Source: CBDBJR01 sp965206445 (GTDB lineage Bacteria > Pseudomonadota > Gammaproteobacteria > Arenicellales > Poriferihabitantaceae). Taken from it: a stretch of 64,000 nt of DNA. Where the stretch lies: assembly GCA_965206445.1 (NCBI GenBank), contig CBDBJR010000002.1, forward strand, positions 3,100,001-3,164,000, written 5' to 3'. Below are positions 1 through 8,671 of the stretch, piece by piece. Each line of letters opens with the position of its first letter. Positions within the stretch are counted from its first letter, which is position 1. Below the pieces are notes generated by a model, which had not been told where the DNA came from, made no database searches, and was given only the letters and a program-made list of their open reading frames with translations. Made by a program: the position numbers and the translations under genes.

Positions 1-1523
1 CCGGGGAAGGCGTGCTCGCCTATATCAACAATCATAGTTTCCTGGACAACCCAACCTTCCGCGGGATGCGGTGGAGTCTGCTGCAAAGTTTTGACAAGAT
101 TTACATCATTGACCTGCACGGCAACAGCAAAAAGAAAGAAACTGCTCCCGACGGCTCCGCGGACAAGAATGTGTTTGACATTCAGCAGGGCGTCTCCATT
201 AACCTGTTCGTCAAGACCGGTAAGAAAAATAAAAATGCGCCGGCGCGCGTGTTTCATTATGACTTGTATGGCTTGCGTGAAAGCAAGTATCAGTTTTTAT
301 GGGACAACAATCTTGAACAGGTTCGTTTCGAGGAATTGAAGCCGCAGGCGTCACAATATTTTTTTGTGGCGAAAGATTATAAGCTACAGGAAGAGTATGA
401 GATCGGTTTTTCCGTCAATGATCTGCTTCCGGCAAATTCGGTCGGCATTGTTACCGCACGCGACAATTTCACGATTTATCATACGCCGAAGGAGTTGGAA
501 ACCGCCATCGCCGGGTTTCGATCAATGGACGATGAAACAGCCCGCAAACAATATTCACTCGACAAGGATACTAGAGATTGGAAAATCAATCTGGCAAGGC
601 ATGATCTGGAAGTAAATGTGTTTGGCAAAAACAACGATAAGCCTGTACCGATACACTATCGCCCGTTTGATACTCGATACACCTACTACACCGAAAACTC
701 AAAAGGGTTTCACTGTATGCCGCGTGGAAAGATCATGCAACATTTTCTTGCAGGGGATAATGTGGGGCTGATTTTCCATAAACGAGAAGAGTTACAAATA
801 GATTTTGCACACATATTTGTTAGTCGGCTAATAACAGAACACAGCGTTACCTCAATCAAAACGATAAACTATCAAGCGCCACTCTATCTCTACCCCGATA
901 CCAAACAACAAAGTCTTGACAACAAACAGGAACGAGAACCCAACTTAGACCACGACATCGTAAAAACCATCGCCGACGGACTGAACTTGCATTTCACCCC
1001 CGAAAAACAAGACGACAACAACACCTTCGCCCCCATAGACCTGCTCGACTACATCTACGCCGCCCTGCACTCCCCCGCCTACCGAAAACGCTACAACGAA
1101 TTCCTGAAAACAGACTTTCCCCGCGTACCCTACCCCACCGACAAAAACCAATTCCGCAAACTAGTCACACTCGGCGGCGAATTACGCACCCTGCACCTGC
1201 TCGAAAGCCCGACACTGAACACCCTCATCACCGGCTACCCGCAAACCGGTGACAACACAATCACCAAACCGGAATACAAAATCACCGACACCAAAAACCG
1301 CCTCGGCAAAGTCCACATCAACAAAACCCAATACTTCACCGACGTCCCCGAAACCGCTTGGAACTTCCACATCGGCGGCTACCAACCTGCCCAAAAATGG
1401 CTAAAAGACCGCAAAAACCGCACCCTCGACCACAACGACATCACCCACTACCAGAAAATCATCGTCGCCCTGACCGAAACCGACCGCCTGATGGGGGAGG
1501 TTGATGCAACTATTGAACTTTGA
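1..1523 (+). CDS. Type ISP restriction-modification enzyme, C-terminal part (5' end outside window)
   Basis: The frame is open from the first bases, so this is the 3' part of a gene that begins upstream. The visible ~506 residues resemble the end of the adenine methylase plus the target-recognition region of single-chain type ISP restriction-modification proteins. These normally exceed 1,500 residues and carry nuclease, helicase, methylase and recognition domains in one chain. Recognisable signatures are GEGVLAYINNHSF at the start, the IDLHGNS and VFDIQQGVSI blocks, and the PVPIHYRPFDTRYTYY block near residue 220. From about base 890 the coding strand becomes markedly C- and A-rich. It ends 9 bases from the convergent ApeA-like gene. 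Its last 185 bases recur as a damaged copy beyond that gene. Family call is fairly sure; cutting activity cannot be judged. Confidence 0.8.
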   Translation, partial: GEGVLAYINNHSFLDNPTFRGMRWSLLQSFDKIYIIDLHGNSKKKETAPDGSADKNVFDIQQGVSINLFVKTGKKNKNAPARVFHYDLYGLRESKYQFLWDNNLEQVRFEELKPQASQYFFVAKDYKLQEEYEIGFSVNDLLPANSVGIVTARDNFTIYHTPKELETAIAGFRSMDDETARKQYSLDKDTRDWKINLARHDLEVNVFGKNNDKPVPIHYRPFDTRYTYYTENSKGFHCMPRGKIMQHFLAGDNVGLIFHKREELQIDFAHIFVSRLITEHSVTSIKTINYQAPLYLYPDTKQQSLDNKQEREPNLDHDIVKTIADGLNLHFTPEKQDDNNTFAPIDLLDYIYAALHSPAYRKRYNEFLKTDFPRVPYPTDKNQFRKLVTLGGELRTLHLLESPTLNTLITGYPQTGDNTITKPEYKITDTKNRLGKVHINKTQYFTDVPETAWNFHIGGYQPAQKWLKDRKNRTLDHNDITHYQKIIVALTETDRLMGEVDATIEL

Positions 1524-1532
1524 GCAGTGTGT

Positions 1533-2873
1533 TTAGGTTGCATTATTCATATCCAATTTCCACTTTAACTCTGTATTGGCTTGTGCAATTTGTTCGATAT
1601 CTTTATCTGTGAAACCAATTTTCTTTAGAAGATGAAGCTGAAATATGGATTCCATTATCATGGAGAGAAAATACAGAGTTTTAGCATCTTGTGCCTTGTC
1701 TTTAAACTCATTGTCACGATGAATTAAATAATTCCTGATCCCAGCAATATCTTGAGCGATTTTATCAATCTTACTATTATTACTATAGAAATTTTTAAAC
1801 GAATTTAGTAAATCACACAGCCTTTCATTCAGAGATGGACCCTTTCTTTTATAGGGTTTTCGACGACAAACTTCTTTATAGATTTTTTGATGATAAACTT
1901 CCAGCCATTGGACTAATGCCAAAAACTTGTCGTCCATATGCACGTATGTGTTGATTTTATGAAGGTATGAATTTACAGCTGGAGTAGTGGCTTTGTACAT
2001 CTCCAGCCAATTCTTTATAATTTCCGACGAATTGTTTTTAATAGATGGAAACAGAAACAGCATATCGTTAGCATTAATTTCAAGTTTTTTCGGTGAGAAA
2101 ATAGAGCTCTTATAAAATATCTCCACCGACTTCGGTTTTTTTCTGCTGCCAAATAACACTGAGTTCGATGTAGCAACCACATCTTTTATGCTTACGGTCT
2201 TATCAATTGCAAAGCATAAGAATGAATTAAGCTTGGTGGCTATAGCAATAAAATCAGACAGTGGCTTTTCCTTTTCTGACACAAGTTTGATGTGCGCGAG
2301 ATGTTTTATTTTTACATAATCGCTAAATGATAACCTTGGTAAAGATACCCCAAACACCAGTTGGATATCTATATCATCAATTGAAGAAAAACTTATATCT
2401 TCCGGCATTGAGTGCTTTATAAGTACATTTGAAGGATAATTATTATAATCAAGTTCTATTTCAATTTTTATTGTATTAATGCTCAGCCATTCTTCCAGTC
2501 CTTCAACCGAGAACATGAACGTATTGAATGTCGCAATTTCGTTCTTTTCATAAGACACCCCAAGCATGGCCTTGCTTACGTGAATATGGCTTGTGTTGAT
2601 TCCTGAGGTTGAAACTCTTGTGGATAGATAAAAACAACCATCAAGTGTAACAGGGCCTTTTTCGGTCACCCCCAGTATTCTGGAAATATCAACAGCATTT
2701 ACTTCATCAAAAATCGACTCAAACTTATCATCCGATCCTTTACCGAATACATCAGTCATTTCTAATCTGATCTCTCCACCGTCAGAAATTATTAGTTTTC
2801 CGGAGATTCTATCTTTAGTATTTGAAGACAGCCAGAACTTTCCTTCTCTTACAATTTTTTCAGCGACCCGCAT
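1533..2873 (-). CDS. ApeA-like anti-phage HEPN-domain protein
   Basis: The protein has 446 residues. The N-terminal half has the look of the ApeA N-terminal domain (EGKFWLSS near residue 10, then a KLIISDGGEIRLEM strand pattern). The C-terminal part is helical and ends in a HEPN-type region with an R-X4-H motif, RNYLIH, at residues 380-385, the catalytic motif of HEPN ribonucleases. ApeA is a known single-gene anti-phage protein thought to act by RNA cleavage during infection. The start ATG has a good AAGAGGA site 6 bases upstream and an inverted repeat 44 bases upstream. The gene is visibly AT-richer than all neighbours, which suggests transfer. It lies beside a restriction-modification gene, as expected in a defence island. 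Confidence 0.72.
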   Translation of the reverse strand: MRVAEKIVREGKFWLSSNTKDRISGKLIISDGGEIRLEMTDVFGKGSDDKFESIFDEVNAVDISRILGVTEKGPVTLDGCFYLSTRVSTSGINTSHIHVSKAMLGVSYEKNEIATFNTFMFSVEGLEEWLSINTIKIEIELDYNNYPSNVLIKHSMPEDISFSSIDDIDIQLVFGVSLPRLSFSDYVKIKHLAHIKLVSEKEKPLSDFIAIATKLNSFLCFAIDKTVSIKDVVATSNSVLFGSRKKPKSVEIFYKSSIFSPKKLEINANDMLFLFPSIKNNSSEIIKNWLEMYKATTPAVNSYLHKINTYVHMDDKFLALVQWLEVYHQKIYKEVCRRKPYKRKGPSLNERLCDLLNSFKNFYSNNSKIDKIAQDIAGIRNYLIHRDNEFKDKAQDAKTLYFLSMIMESIFQLHLLKKIGFTDKDIEQIAQANTELKWKLDMNNAT

Positions 2874-2916
2874 ATTCGTCCTCTTAAGTAAAGTACACAG
2901 TAAATAACTATAAATA

Positions 2917-2937
2917 ATACGATATTCGATATCGTAT
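2917..2937. promoter_or_regulatory. Inverted repeat upstream of the ApeA-like gene, possible operator
   Basis: A 9-base perfect inverted repeat (ATACGATAT / ATATCGTAT) separated by 3 bases sits 44 bases upstream of the start codon of the ApeA-like gene, inside AT-rich sequence where its promoter should be. Its size and symmetry fit a dimeric repressor site. No repressor gene is visible next to it. The regulator, if any, is unknown. Confidence 0.4.
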
Positions 2938-3045
2938 CATAAGCGCCGGCATTGCAAACTCGACTACAATTACCCGCATGGGAGCACCCAACGTACCAGG
3001 TGATTTTAATAATGCCTCAGATGAAATAACAATCAGGGCAACTCT

Positions 3046-3220
3046 AAAACCCAATACTTCACCGACGTCCCCGAAACCGCCTGGAACTTCCACATCAGCG
3101 GCTACCAGCCCGCCCAAAAATGGCCAAAAGACCGCAAAAACCGCACCCCCAACCACAACGACATCACCCGCCACCAGAAAATCATCGTCGCCCTGACCGA
3201 CTGATGGGAGAAATTGATGC
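3046..3220 (+). pseudogene. Decayed duplicate of the 3' end of the type ISP restriction gene
   Basis: These 175 bases align with bases 1323-1507, the end of the type ISP gene, in the same orientation. There are only a dozen or so substitutions and one 10-base deletion that destroys the frame near the end. The block has no upstream coding part. The two copies therefore bracket the ApeA-like gene as imperfect direct repeats. The simplest reading is that the downstream copy is the old tail, displaced when the ApeA-like gene arrived with a fresh copy of the tail. Confidence 0.8.
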
Positions 3221-3296
3221 GGCAAGGGGCTAAATATCCTTGACAAGGTCTGTGATTTCTGTCATTTTTCGTAAAAATGTTTATAAGGAAATAAAT

Positions 3297-3467
3297 ATGG
3301 CTGGCAAAAAAAGAACGCCCGCTCCTAAGCCCGATTCTTCTAAGCCGGCTCCACGGCCTTTGCATGAGACAGCGCGGCCTCTTAAGAAAGAACATGAGAA
3401 AGACCTAGAAAATGTTCTCAATTCCGATCAGCCTCCGCCTGACAGGCCTAGGCCGTCCCGTGATTGA
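3297..3467 (+). CDS. Small proline- and lysine-rich protein of unknown function
   Basis: This is a 56-residue ORF with a plausible AAGGA site ahead of its ATG. The composition is low-complexity and charged: a Lys/Pro-rich start, an acidic-basic middle and a Pro-rich, Asp/Arg-rich end, probably disordered. No family is recognised. It ends 36 bases before a SLATT-like membrane protein in the same direction, so the two may form an operon. An upstream in-frame TTG at 3240 is possible as a start but has no ribosome site. Confidence 0.5.
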   Translation: MAGKKRTPAPKPDSSKPAPRPLHETARPLKKEHEKDLENVLNSDQPPPDRPRPSRD

Positions 3468-3503
3468 CCAGGCTGAACTCCATGTGATGAGAAGGAGGAT
3501 AAT

Positions 3504-4055
3504 ATGAACACAACACAAACTCTATCCCGCAACGATTTGCTGACAGATTGCGAGCGTTCCATGCGCTACCATCAGGCACGGGCGCGTTTCTATAATAATA
3601 TCCATCTGCTCATCCAATTTCTTGTATTCATCCTTGCCAGTGCCAGCGTGTCCCGTTTGCTTGACACACTGCTTACCGACCGGGATCTTCTTTGGTTTTC
3701 GGCCGCCATTGGTTTGCTGGCATTATTTAGTCTGGTTTATAACCCGGCCGAAAAATCCGGTCTCCACAAATCCCTGTACCGCGGCTTCACGATGCTGAAC
3801 GGTACTGTTGTTGCCACACCTGACGCAAGCCAGGTAGCCCTGGCCGAATGGACCAGGACTATCTATGGATTGTATGCCGAGGAACCGCCGGTCTACCGTG
3901 CACTGCTCGCGCATTGCGACAATCAGGTGGCCATTGCCTTGAATAAGGTTAATGAGGGTTATTTTGTCGACTTGCGCTGGTACCATCGCTTGTTGCGTAA
4001 CCTGTTTTCGTTCCAAGGCACTGAATTTCCCAACCGGAATCAGGTGCATTCGTGA
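3504..4055 (+). CDS. Two-helix membrane protein, SLATT-like
   Basis: The protein has 183 residues and starts just after a strong AAGGAGG site. It has a basic amphipathic N-terminus, two close hydrophobic segments (about residues 30-50 and 58-75), then a soluble helical tail of about 100 residues containing the block HKSLYRGFTML. This layout matches SLATT-type two-transmembrane effectors, which in several anti-phage and nucleotide-signalling systems are thought to form membrane pores. No partner sensor (cyclase, SLOG or reverse transcriptase) is visible here. Its position behind the ISP and ApeA-like genes supports a defence role only by context. The family call is tentative. Confidence 0.45.
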   Translation: MNTTQTLSRNDLLTDCERSMRYHQARARFYNNIHLLIQFLVFILASASVSRLLDTLLTDRDLLWFSAAIGLLALFSLVYNPAEKSGLHKSLYRGFTMLNGTVVATPDASQVALAEWTRTIYGLYAEEPPVYRALLAHCDNQVAIALNKVNEGYFVDLRWYHRLLRNLFSFQGTEFPNRNQVHS

Positions 4056-4188
4056 TGCGTTGCCTTCCGGCTTTTTAACCCAGGCCGGCCCTGCTGCGAA
4101 ACTTTCGGCAGCAATTTAACCACGCTGCCACTGCGGACAGTTCCGCCGCAGGCCGACCTGTACATCTCATTGTCCAACCAGCCTGCAC

Positions 4189-4638
4189 TCAACCGTCGTC
4201 AGAACCATGACCGCGCCGATGCAGGCGTTTCTCCAACATACTGCGCAGCTTGGCCCGTTGTTCGCTATCCAGGCTGTCGGCAAATTCGGCCATCAGCGGC
4301 ACCATAGCCGCCGCTTCCTGTTCGGCCTGTTGGATCAGGCTGTGCACGATTTCCAGCGTTTGCGGCTGATCCAGCGTATCGGCTTGCAGCAACTCAAGTA
4401 CCGTCTGCATACTCTGGCGCCATTGCTGTCGCAGCTGTTTGCGGCTGGTTTGCATTTGCTCGCCCAGTCGCTCGAGTTCGGCAGTCTGTGTGGGCGTCAA
4501 TTCCAGCCGCTTGTCCAGTTTGGAGATGATATGACCGCGGGCCGAATGCGACTTATAATGGCCGCCATACGAACAGCCGACGACAAGCAACACCAGCAGC
4601 AAGCCGCCGGGAATGAAAAATTTACGGTATTTACGCAT
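4189..4638 (-). CDS. Spy/CpxP-like (LTXXQ) periplasmic lipoprotein
   Basis: The predicted product has 149 residues. I chose the ATG at 4638 because it places a basic, hydrophobic lipoprotein signal at the very N-terminus with lipobox LVVGC; an earlier ATG would add 21 unlikely residues. The mature part is helical and contains two LTXXQ-type motifs (LTPTQ near residue 50, and LDSEQ near 125), the mark of the Spy/CpxP family of envelope-stress chaperones and metal-binding proteins. The tail is His/Arg-rich. It stands alone, transcribed away from the transsulfuration gene. The exact role within the family is not clear. Confidence 0.7.
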   Translation of the reverse strand: MRKYRKFFIPGGLLLVLLVVGCSYGGHYKSHSARGHIISKLDKRLELTPTQTAELERLGEQMQTSRKQLRQQWRQSMQTVLELLQADTLDQPQTLEIVHSLIQQAEQEAAAMVPLMAEFADSLDSEQRAKLRSMLEKRLHRRGHGSDDG

Positions 4639-4871
4639 TGCGAGATACTCCGATAAACAAGTGAATGGTGGATACAATAATGACGGAAAAACAGTATTCA
4701 AACCGCATCCGAGCAGGCAAAATCACGATCGTCGGCCATAATGGTACACGCTTACGCCGCCGCGCGCTTGTCGTATGTGTGTCTGTCGGTAAAAGTGTGT
4801 AACGGTTGGTCGCACAATATAATGCCCATCAGCATTACCCGGTCTGTCTTTGCCAACCTGTCTTTGTAACC

Positions 4872-6050
4872 ATGCCCTCACCCGATAAACCGACCAAACA
4901 AACCCTGGCGGTGCAGGCGCTGGGCTGGCAGGACGAGCAGACGGGCGGCGTGATCCGGCCGATCCATGTGACGACGACGTTTGCCCGCAATCCGGATTAT
5001 TCGCTGCCGGATGACCGCGCCTATCTGCGCGACCACGGCCCGACTCAGGCGCACGTCGAAAGCGTGTTGTGCGCGCTCGAAGGCGGCTTCGAGGCGCTGT
5101 CTTTTGCTTCCGGCATGGCCGCCTGCACCGCGCCGTTCCATGCGCTCAGGCAGGGTGACCATGCGCTGGTGTCGGATACCATCTATCACGGCGTGCTGTC
5201 GTGGCTGGCCGAGTTCGCCGCGGCGCGCGGCATCGAGTATGATTTGTTTGCCGCCGGCAACCTTGAGCACGTGGCGCAGGCGATCCGACCCGGGCGCACG
5301 CGGCTGGTCTGGCTGGAGACGCCGGCCAATCCGAGCTGGGCGATAACCGATATCGCGGCGATCAGTGAAATTGCGCATGCCGCCGGCGCGCTGGTGGCGG
5401 TCGATTCAACCGTGGCCACCCCGGTATTGACCCGGCCGATCGAGCACGGCGCCGATATCGTCTGCCATTCCGCCACCAAATATCTCAACGGGCATTCGGA
5501 CGTGATGGCCGGTATGCTGGTGGCGGCGAAAGATTCAGACTATTGGCAAACGATTCGCAAGCATCGGCTGTATGCCGGCTCGGTGCTGTCGTCGATCGAT
5601 GCCTATCTGCTGCTGCGAGGGATGCGGACGCTGTATCTGCGCGTGGCCGAACAAAGCCGGAGCGCCGCTAAAATTGCCGCCTTCCTGCACCGCCACAAAC
5701 AGGTCGAGGCGGTTTTGTATCCCGGCCTGCCGAGCCATCCCGGCCACGCGATTGCCCGCCGGCAAATGCGCGGCGGCTATGGCGGTATGTTGTCGTTTCT
5801 GGTGCCCGGTGGCCGACAGGCGGCCATCGCCTGCATTGCCAAGGCCGCGATATTCAAACGCGCGACCTCGCTTGGCGGCGTTGAAAGCCTGCTGGAGCAC
5901 CGTAAAACCAGCGAGCCCGATCTCACCGCCACACCGGATAATCTGATCCGGATTTCGACCGGCATCGAGGCGGTTGCGGATTTGATTGCCGACCTGGCGC
6001 AGATGCTGGACCAGGCCGACCGTGCGCGGCATCAGGCCGGCTTGCGATAG
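4872..6050 (+). CDS. PLP-dependent transsulfuration enzyme (cystathionine gamma-synthase/lyase family)
   Basis: The protein has 392 residues from the ATG at 4872; a TTG at 4806 is less likely. It is a Cys/Met-metabolism PLP enzyme: the PLP-binding lysine is K203 in SATKYLNGHSD, preceded by the DSTVATP block (residues 178-184), and SFASGMAA near residue 77 contacts the cofactor. Family members make cystathionine from activated homoserine, or cleave cystathionine or methionine. Synthase, beta-lyase and gamma-lyase cannot be told apart by eye, so no symbol is given. A homocysteine methyltransferase lies 11.6 kb away, consistent with sulfur amino-acid metabolism. Its 3' end overlaps the convergent methyltransferase by 19 bases. 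Confidence 0.85.
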   Translation: MPSPDKPTKQTLAVQALGWQDEQTGGVIRPIHVTTTFARNPDYSLPDDRAYLRDHGPTQAHVESVLCALEGGFEALSFASGMAACTAPFHALRQGDHALVSDTIYHGVLSWLAEFAAARGIEYDLFAAGNLEHVAQAIRPGRTRLVWLETPANPSWAITDIAAISEIAHAAGALVAVDSTVATPVLTRPIEHGADIVCHSATKYLNGHSDVMAGMLVAAKDSDYWQTIRKHRLYAGSVLSSIDAYLLLRGMRTLYLRVAEQSRSAAKIAAFLHRHKQVEAVLYPGLPSHPGHAIARRQMRGGYGGMLSFLVPGGRQAAIACIAKAAIFKRATSLGGVESLLEHRKTSEPDLTATPDNLIRISTGIEAVADLIADLAQMLDQADRARHQAGLR

Positions 6051-6670
6051 ACACAAAACCAGCCTTCGGGCGCGCCGTCCCGATAGTACCGGTCCAACTC
6101 CAGCGCCAGTTTTTCCACCCGGTTAGCCTGCTCCAGGCGTGCGAATTCGGCTTCAAAGCCGGCCGTGCGCCACAGGTCGGCGTGTACGGTGCAGGCGAGG
6201 ATGCCGGCCGGTTTGAGAATTCTCAGAATTTCAGCCAGCGGCTGCGGGCCGACATGGCCGTGGGTAAACGTACCCGCACAGACCGCGGCGTCGAATTGCT
6301 GGTCGGCGAATGCCAGCGGTTGATTCAGGTTGCCGACGTGCAGCGACCGATACAGTTGGCGCGAACGCGCGAGCGCGACCATCTCGCTCGACAGATCGAT
6401 GCCGGCCAGGTTGCGATAGCCGAGCTGGTGCAGATACACCGCCCCGAGGCCGGTACCGCAGCCGAGGTCCAGGATATGCGCCTGCGGATTGTCCAGATGC
6501 GCATGCAGTTTGCGGGCGAGCAGATACGGCGATTGATAGCCCAGCTGTTCGAGCATTTTGTCGTCATAGTCCTGCGCCCAGGTGCGGTAAAACCGCTTGA
6601 CGCTGCGCTCGTCGTTCAGACGGTAGGCTTGCTCGACAAATTCGCCGGCGGGGTCGGGTTTGGTTGACAT
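6032..6670 (-). CDS. Class I SAM-dependent methyltransferase
   Basis: The protein has 212 residues. The SAM-binding motif I is clear (ILDLGCGTGLGA, about residues 68-79), followed by the acidic motif II (LAGIDLS) and the post-I region (LADQQFDAAVCAGTF). This is a stand-alone small-molecule-type methyltransferase whose substrate cannot be read from the sequence. The ATG at 6670 was chosen over 6706 because the longer form would add 12 unremarkable residues. It follows the EamA transporter gene by 36 bases in the same direction, so the two are probably co-transcribed. Confidence 0.8.
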   Translation of the reverse strand: MSTKPDPAGEFVEQAYRLNDERSVKRFYRTWAQDYDDKMLEQLGYQSPYLLARKLHAHLDNPQAHILDLGCGTGLGAVYLHQLGYRNLAGIDLSSEMVALARSRQLYRSLHVGNLNQPLAFADQQFDAAVCAGTFTHGHVGPQPLAEILRILKPAGILACTVHADLWRTAGFEAEFARLEQANRVEKLALELDRYYRDGAPEGWFCVYRKPA

Positions 6671-6706
6671 GGCAATTGCGACTTTTCGGGTTTGCGGGCA
6701 GGTCAA

Positions 6707-7594
6707 TCAGCGCTTGATTGGCCCAGACACCGCCACCACGGCAACCCCGACGACACAAAAGGCGATGCCGAGCAGCTCGATAACCCCGTAGGCTTCGTTG
6801 AACAATATCCAGGCCTCGACCACCGTGAAAGGCGGCACCAGATAAAACAGGCTGGCGACTCGACCGGCTTCGCCATGGCGTATCAGCCACATCAACAGCA
6901 GCACGGCGCCCAGCGACAGTGCAATCACCGACCAGCCCAGAGCGAAAATGAATTGCGGGCTCCAGTCGATCACCCGCGACTCGAAGGCCAGCGCCAAGCA
7001 GGCCATCAATACCCCGCTGGCAGTATATTGTATGAACACGCCGGCCAGCAAATCATAGCGGCTGCAAAATCGCTTTTGATACACGGTGCCGACGGAAATC
7101 GCAGCCAGCGACACCAGGGTCATTGCAATGCCAATCATGCCACCGCTGTGCACGCTTTGCAGTTGCTGAAAAATCACCAGCGTGACGCCGACGAAGCCCA
7201 GAATAAAGCCGAAAAATGCAACCGCGGTCAGCCGCTCTTGCAGCCACAGCGACGCCAGCCCGGCGGTCACAATCGGCTGCAACCCGACAATCAGCGCCGC
7301 CACCGCCGATGGCAGCCCTTTGTCGATGGCGGCAAACACGCCGCCCAGATACAGCCCGTGTATCAACAGGCCGACAATCAGCAAATGAAAATAGGCGCGC
7401 GGCTGCCCCGGCCACCGGACTTTTATAAACGGCAGCAGCAGCAGAATCAACAACAGCACCAGCGCCATGCGCAGCGCGAGAAAAGTGAACGGCTCGATGC
7501 TCGGCAAGCCCAGTCTGGCGCTGACAAACCCGGTGCTCCAGAGAAACACAAACAGCAGCGGAATGCCAAAACCAAACGCGAGCGAACGCAGCAC
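6707..7594 (-). CDS. DMT-superfamily (EamA) inner-membrane transporter
   Basis: The protein has 295 residues, almost entirely hydrophobic, with about ten membrane segments arranged as two repeated five-helix EamA halves. The blocks FLWSTGFVSARLG (residues 17-29) and LVGLQPIVTAGLASLWLQER are typical of the family, which exports or imports metabolites such as amino acids and nucleotides. The start appears to be GTG. It lies directly upstream of the class I methyltransferase gene on the same strand. Substrate unknown. Confidence 0.85.
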   Translation of the reverse strand: MLRSLAFGFGIPLLFVFLWSTGFVSARLGLPSIEPFTFLALRMALVLLLILLLLPFIKVRWPGQPRAYFHLLIVGLLIHGLYLGGVFAAIDKGLPSAVAALIVGLQPIVTAGLASLWLQERLTAVAFFGFILGFVGVTLVIFQQLQSVHSGGMIGIAMTLVSLAAISVGTVYQKRFCSRYDLLAGVFIQYTASGVLMACLALAFESRVIDWSPQFIFALGWSVIALSLGAVLLLMWLIRHGEAGRVASLFYLVPPFTVVEAWILFNEAYGVIELLGIAFCVVGVAVVAVSGPIKR

Positions 7595-8079
7595 GCGTCA
7601 GCTCCGCCGGTGGGCTGAACACCGCCCGGCGCCAGTGTGGGCGGCACCGGCACAGAGCACCATTGCGATTGCCGGAAAACCCGGGTAGTCGTAGCGTGAT
7701 ACGCTGGCAGGATGATGTTCGATCGGCATTTTTTGGGGCTTTCCTCGTGGTGGAATTGTACCTTAGTGTCGGCAATAAATAGACATGTCCGGTTTTGTGG
7801 CAAATAAAAAGCCCCGGAAATGGTGTGGCCAAAGGCGATGCCAATCTTGAACTGGCCTGCACCGGACACGCAAAAACACGTACGAGGTCAAATACAGACG
7901 CGCCATGACCGCATCGACGAACAGCCGGAACACGCTTCACGGTCGCAACAAGAGCATTTCAAGTATACAATCTGCGACAAATCGCCCAACCCGGGCAATC
8001 GAGAAACCGGTCTGGTTGTGATTCCTGATCCCCATAAGCCGGCAGTCAAGATCATCACTGCCACGTGGAGAGACGAACA
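7595..8079. other. Region without a confident gene; possible toxin remnant ahead of the XRE gene
   Basis: No well-supported gene is seen here. An 87-codon frame on the plus strand (7820-8083) ends with ATGA overlap on the start of the XRE regulator, the geometry of a toxin-antitoxin pair. Its end (GLVVIPDPHKPAVKIITATW) has the beta-strand character of small toxins such as the DUF4258 group. The N-terminal part does not look like a folded domain, so a decayed toxin or a chance frame are both possible. The first 200 bases hold nothing recognisable. Confidence 0.25.
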
Positions 8080-8535
8080 ATGAAATCAAAGATCAAAGGC
8101 TATCATTACACTGAATGCGGGCTGCCGAATGTGTGGATCGACGGGCTGCGCAAGAAAGAGGATGTGCGGAAGGAGGTCATCCGGATTCCGAAGATCGGAA
8201 GCCTGCATAGATTGATTGCAACGGCAATTGTCACCTCGAAGGGCACCCTGACCGGTCCCGAGTTGCGGTATCTGCGTACAGAAATGGGATTGACCCAGAC
8301 ACAGTTGGGTGATCTGGTTCATCGGGAGCGCTTGACCGTCTCCCGCTGGGAACGTGGGGAGAGCACCCTGGATGGCGCCTCTGAAGCATATATCCGCATC
8401 CTGGCGGCCAGCAAACTGGGGCTGGCTCGCATTGACCCGGAAAAGGCCAGCGGTTGGTGCAAATTGACGCTGGAGCAGAAAAGGCCCGTTCACATCACTG
8501 CTACGGATTCGGGAAATTACCGTCTCGTTGCCTGA
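8080..8535 (+). CDS. XRE-family helix-turn-helix regulator, antitoxin-like
   Basis: The protein has 151 residues. The N-terminal segment (YHYTECGLPNVWIDG) resembles the leading part of antitoxin-like regulators. The centre carries an XRE helix-turn-helix (LRYLRTEMGLTQTQLGDLV through VSRWERGE, about residues 64-95), close to the MqsA/HigA DNA-binding domain. The zinc-binding cysteine pairs of MqsA are not present. I start it at the ATG at 8080, which follows a GGAGAG site. The overlapping upstream frame could be a former toxin. It could also be an ordinary single-gene regulator. Confidence 0.7.
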   Translation: MKSKIKGYHYTECGLPNVWIDGLRKKEDVRKEVIRIPKIGSLHRLIATAIVTSKGTLTGPELRYLRTEMGLTQTQLGDLVHRERLTVSRWERGESTLDGASEAYIRILAASKLGLARIDPEKASGWCKLTLEQKRPVHITATDSGNYRLVA

Positions 8536-8671
8536 TGCAATCGGATGCACAACAGCGGCTAGATGCCGTGGGGCCTCGGCTAAACCCCAATCGGGGGGCG
8601 GAGGAAGGATATCAATTGGCCCGGCGCAATTAGAACCCCGCCGCCCAACCACCGCCCGGCCGCCTCGAATT

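Noticed and set aside
6692..7618. 308-codon open frame on the plus strand
   Set aside because: It is the complement of the EamA transporter gene; the product is a low-complexity Gln/Arg/His-rich chain with no domain.
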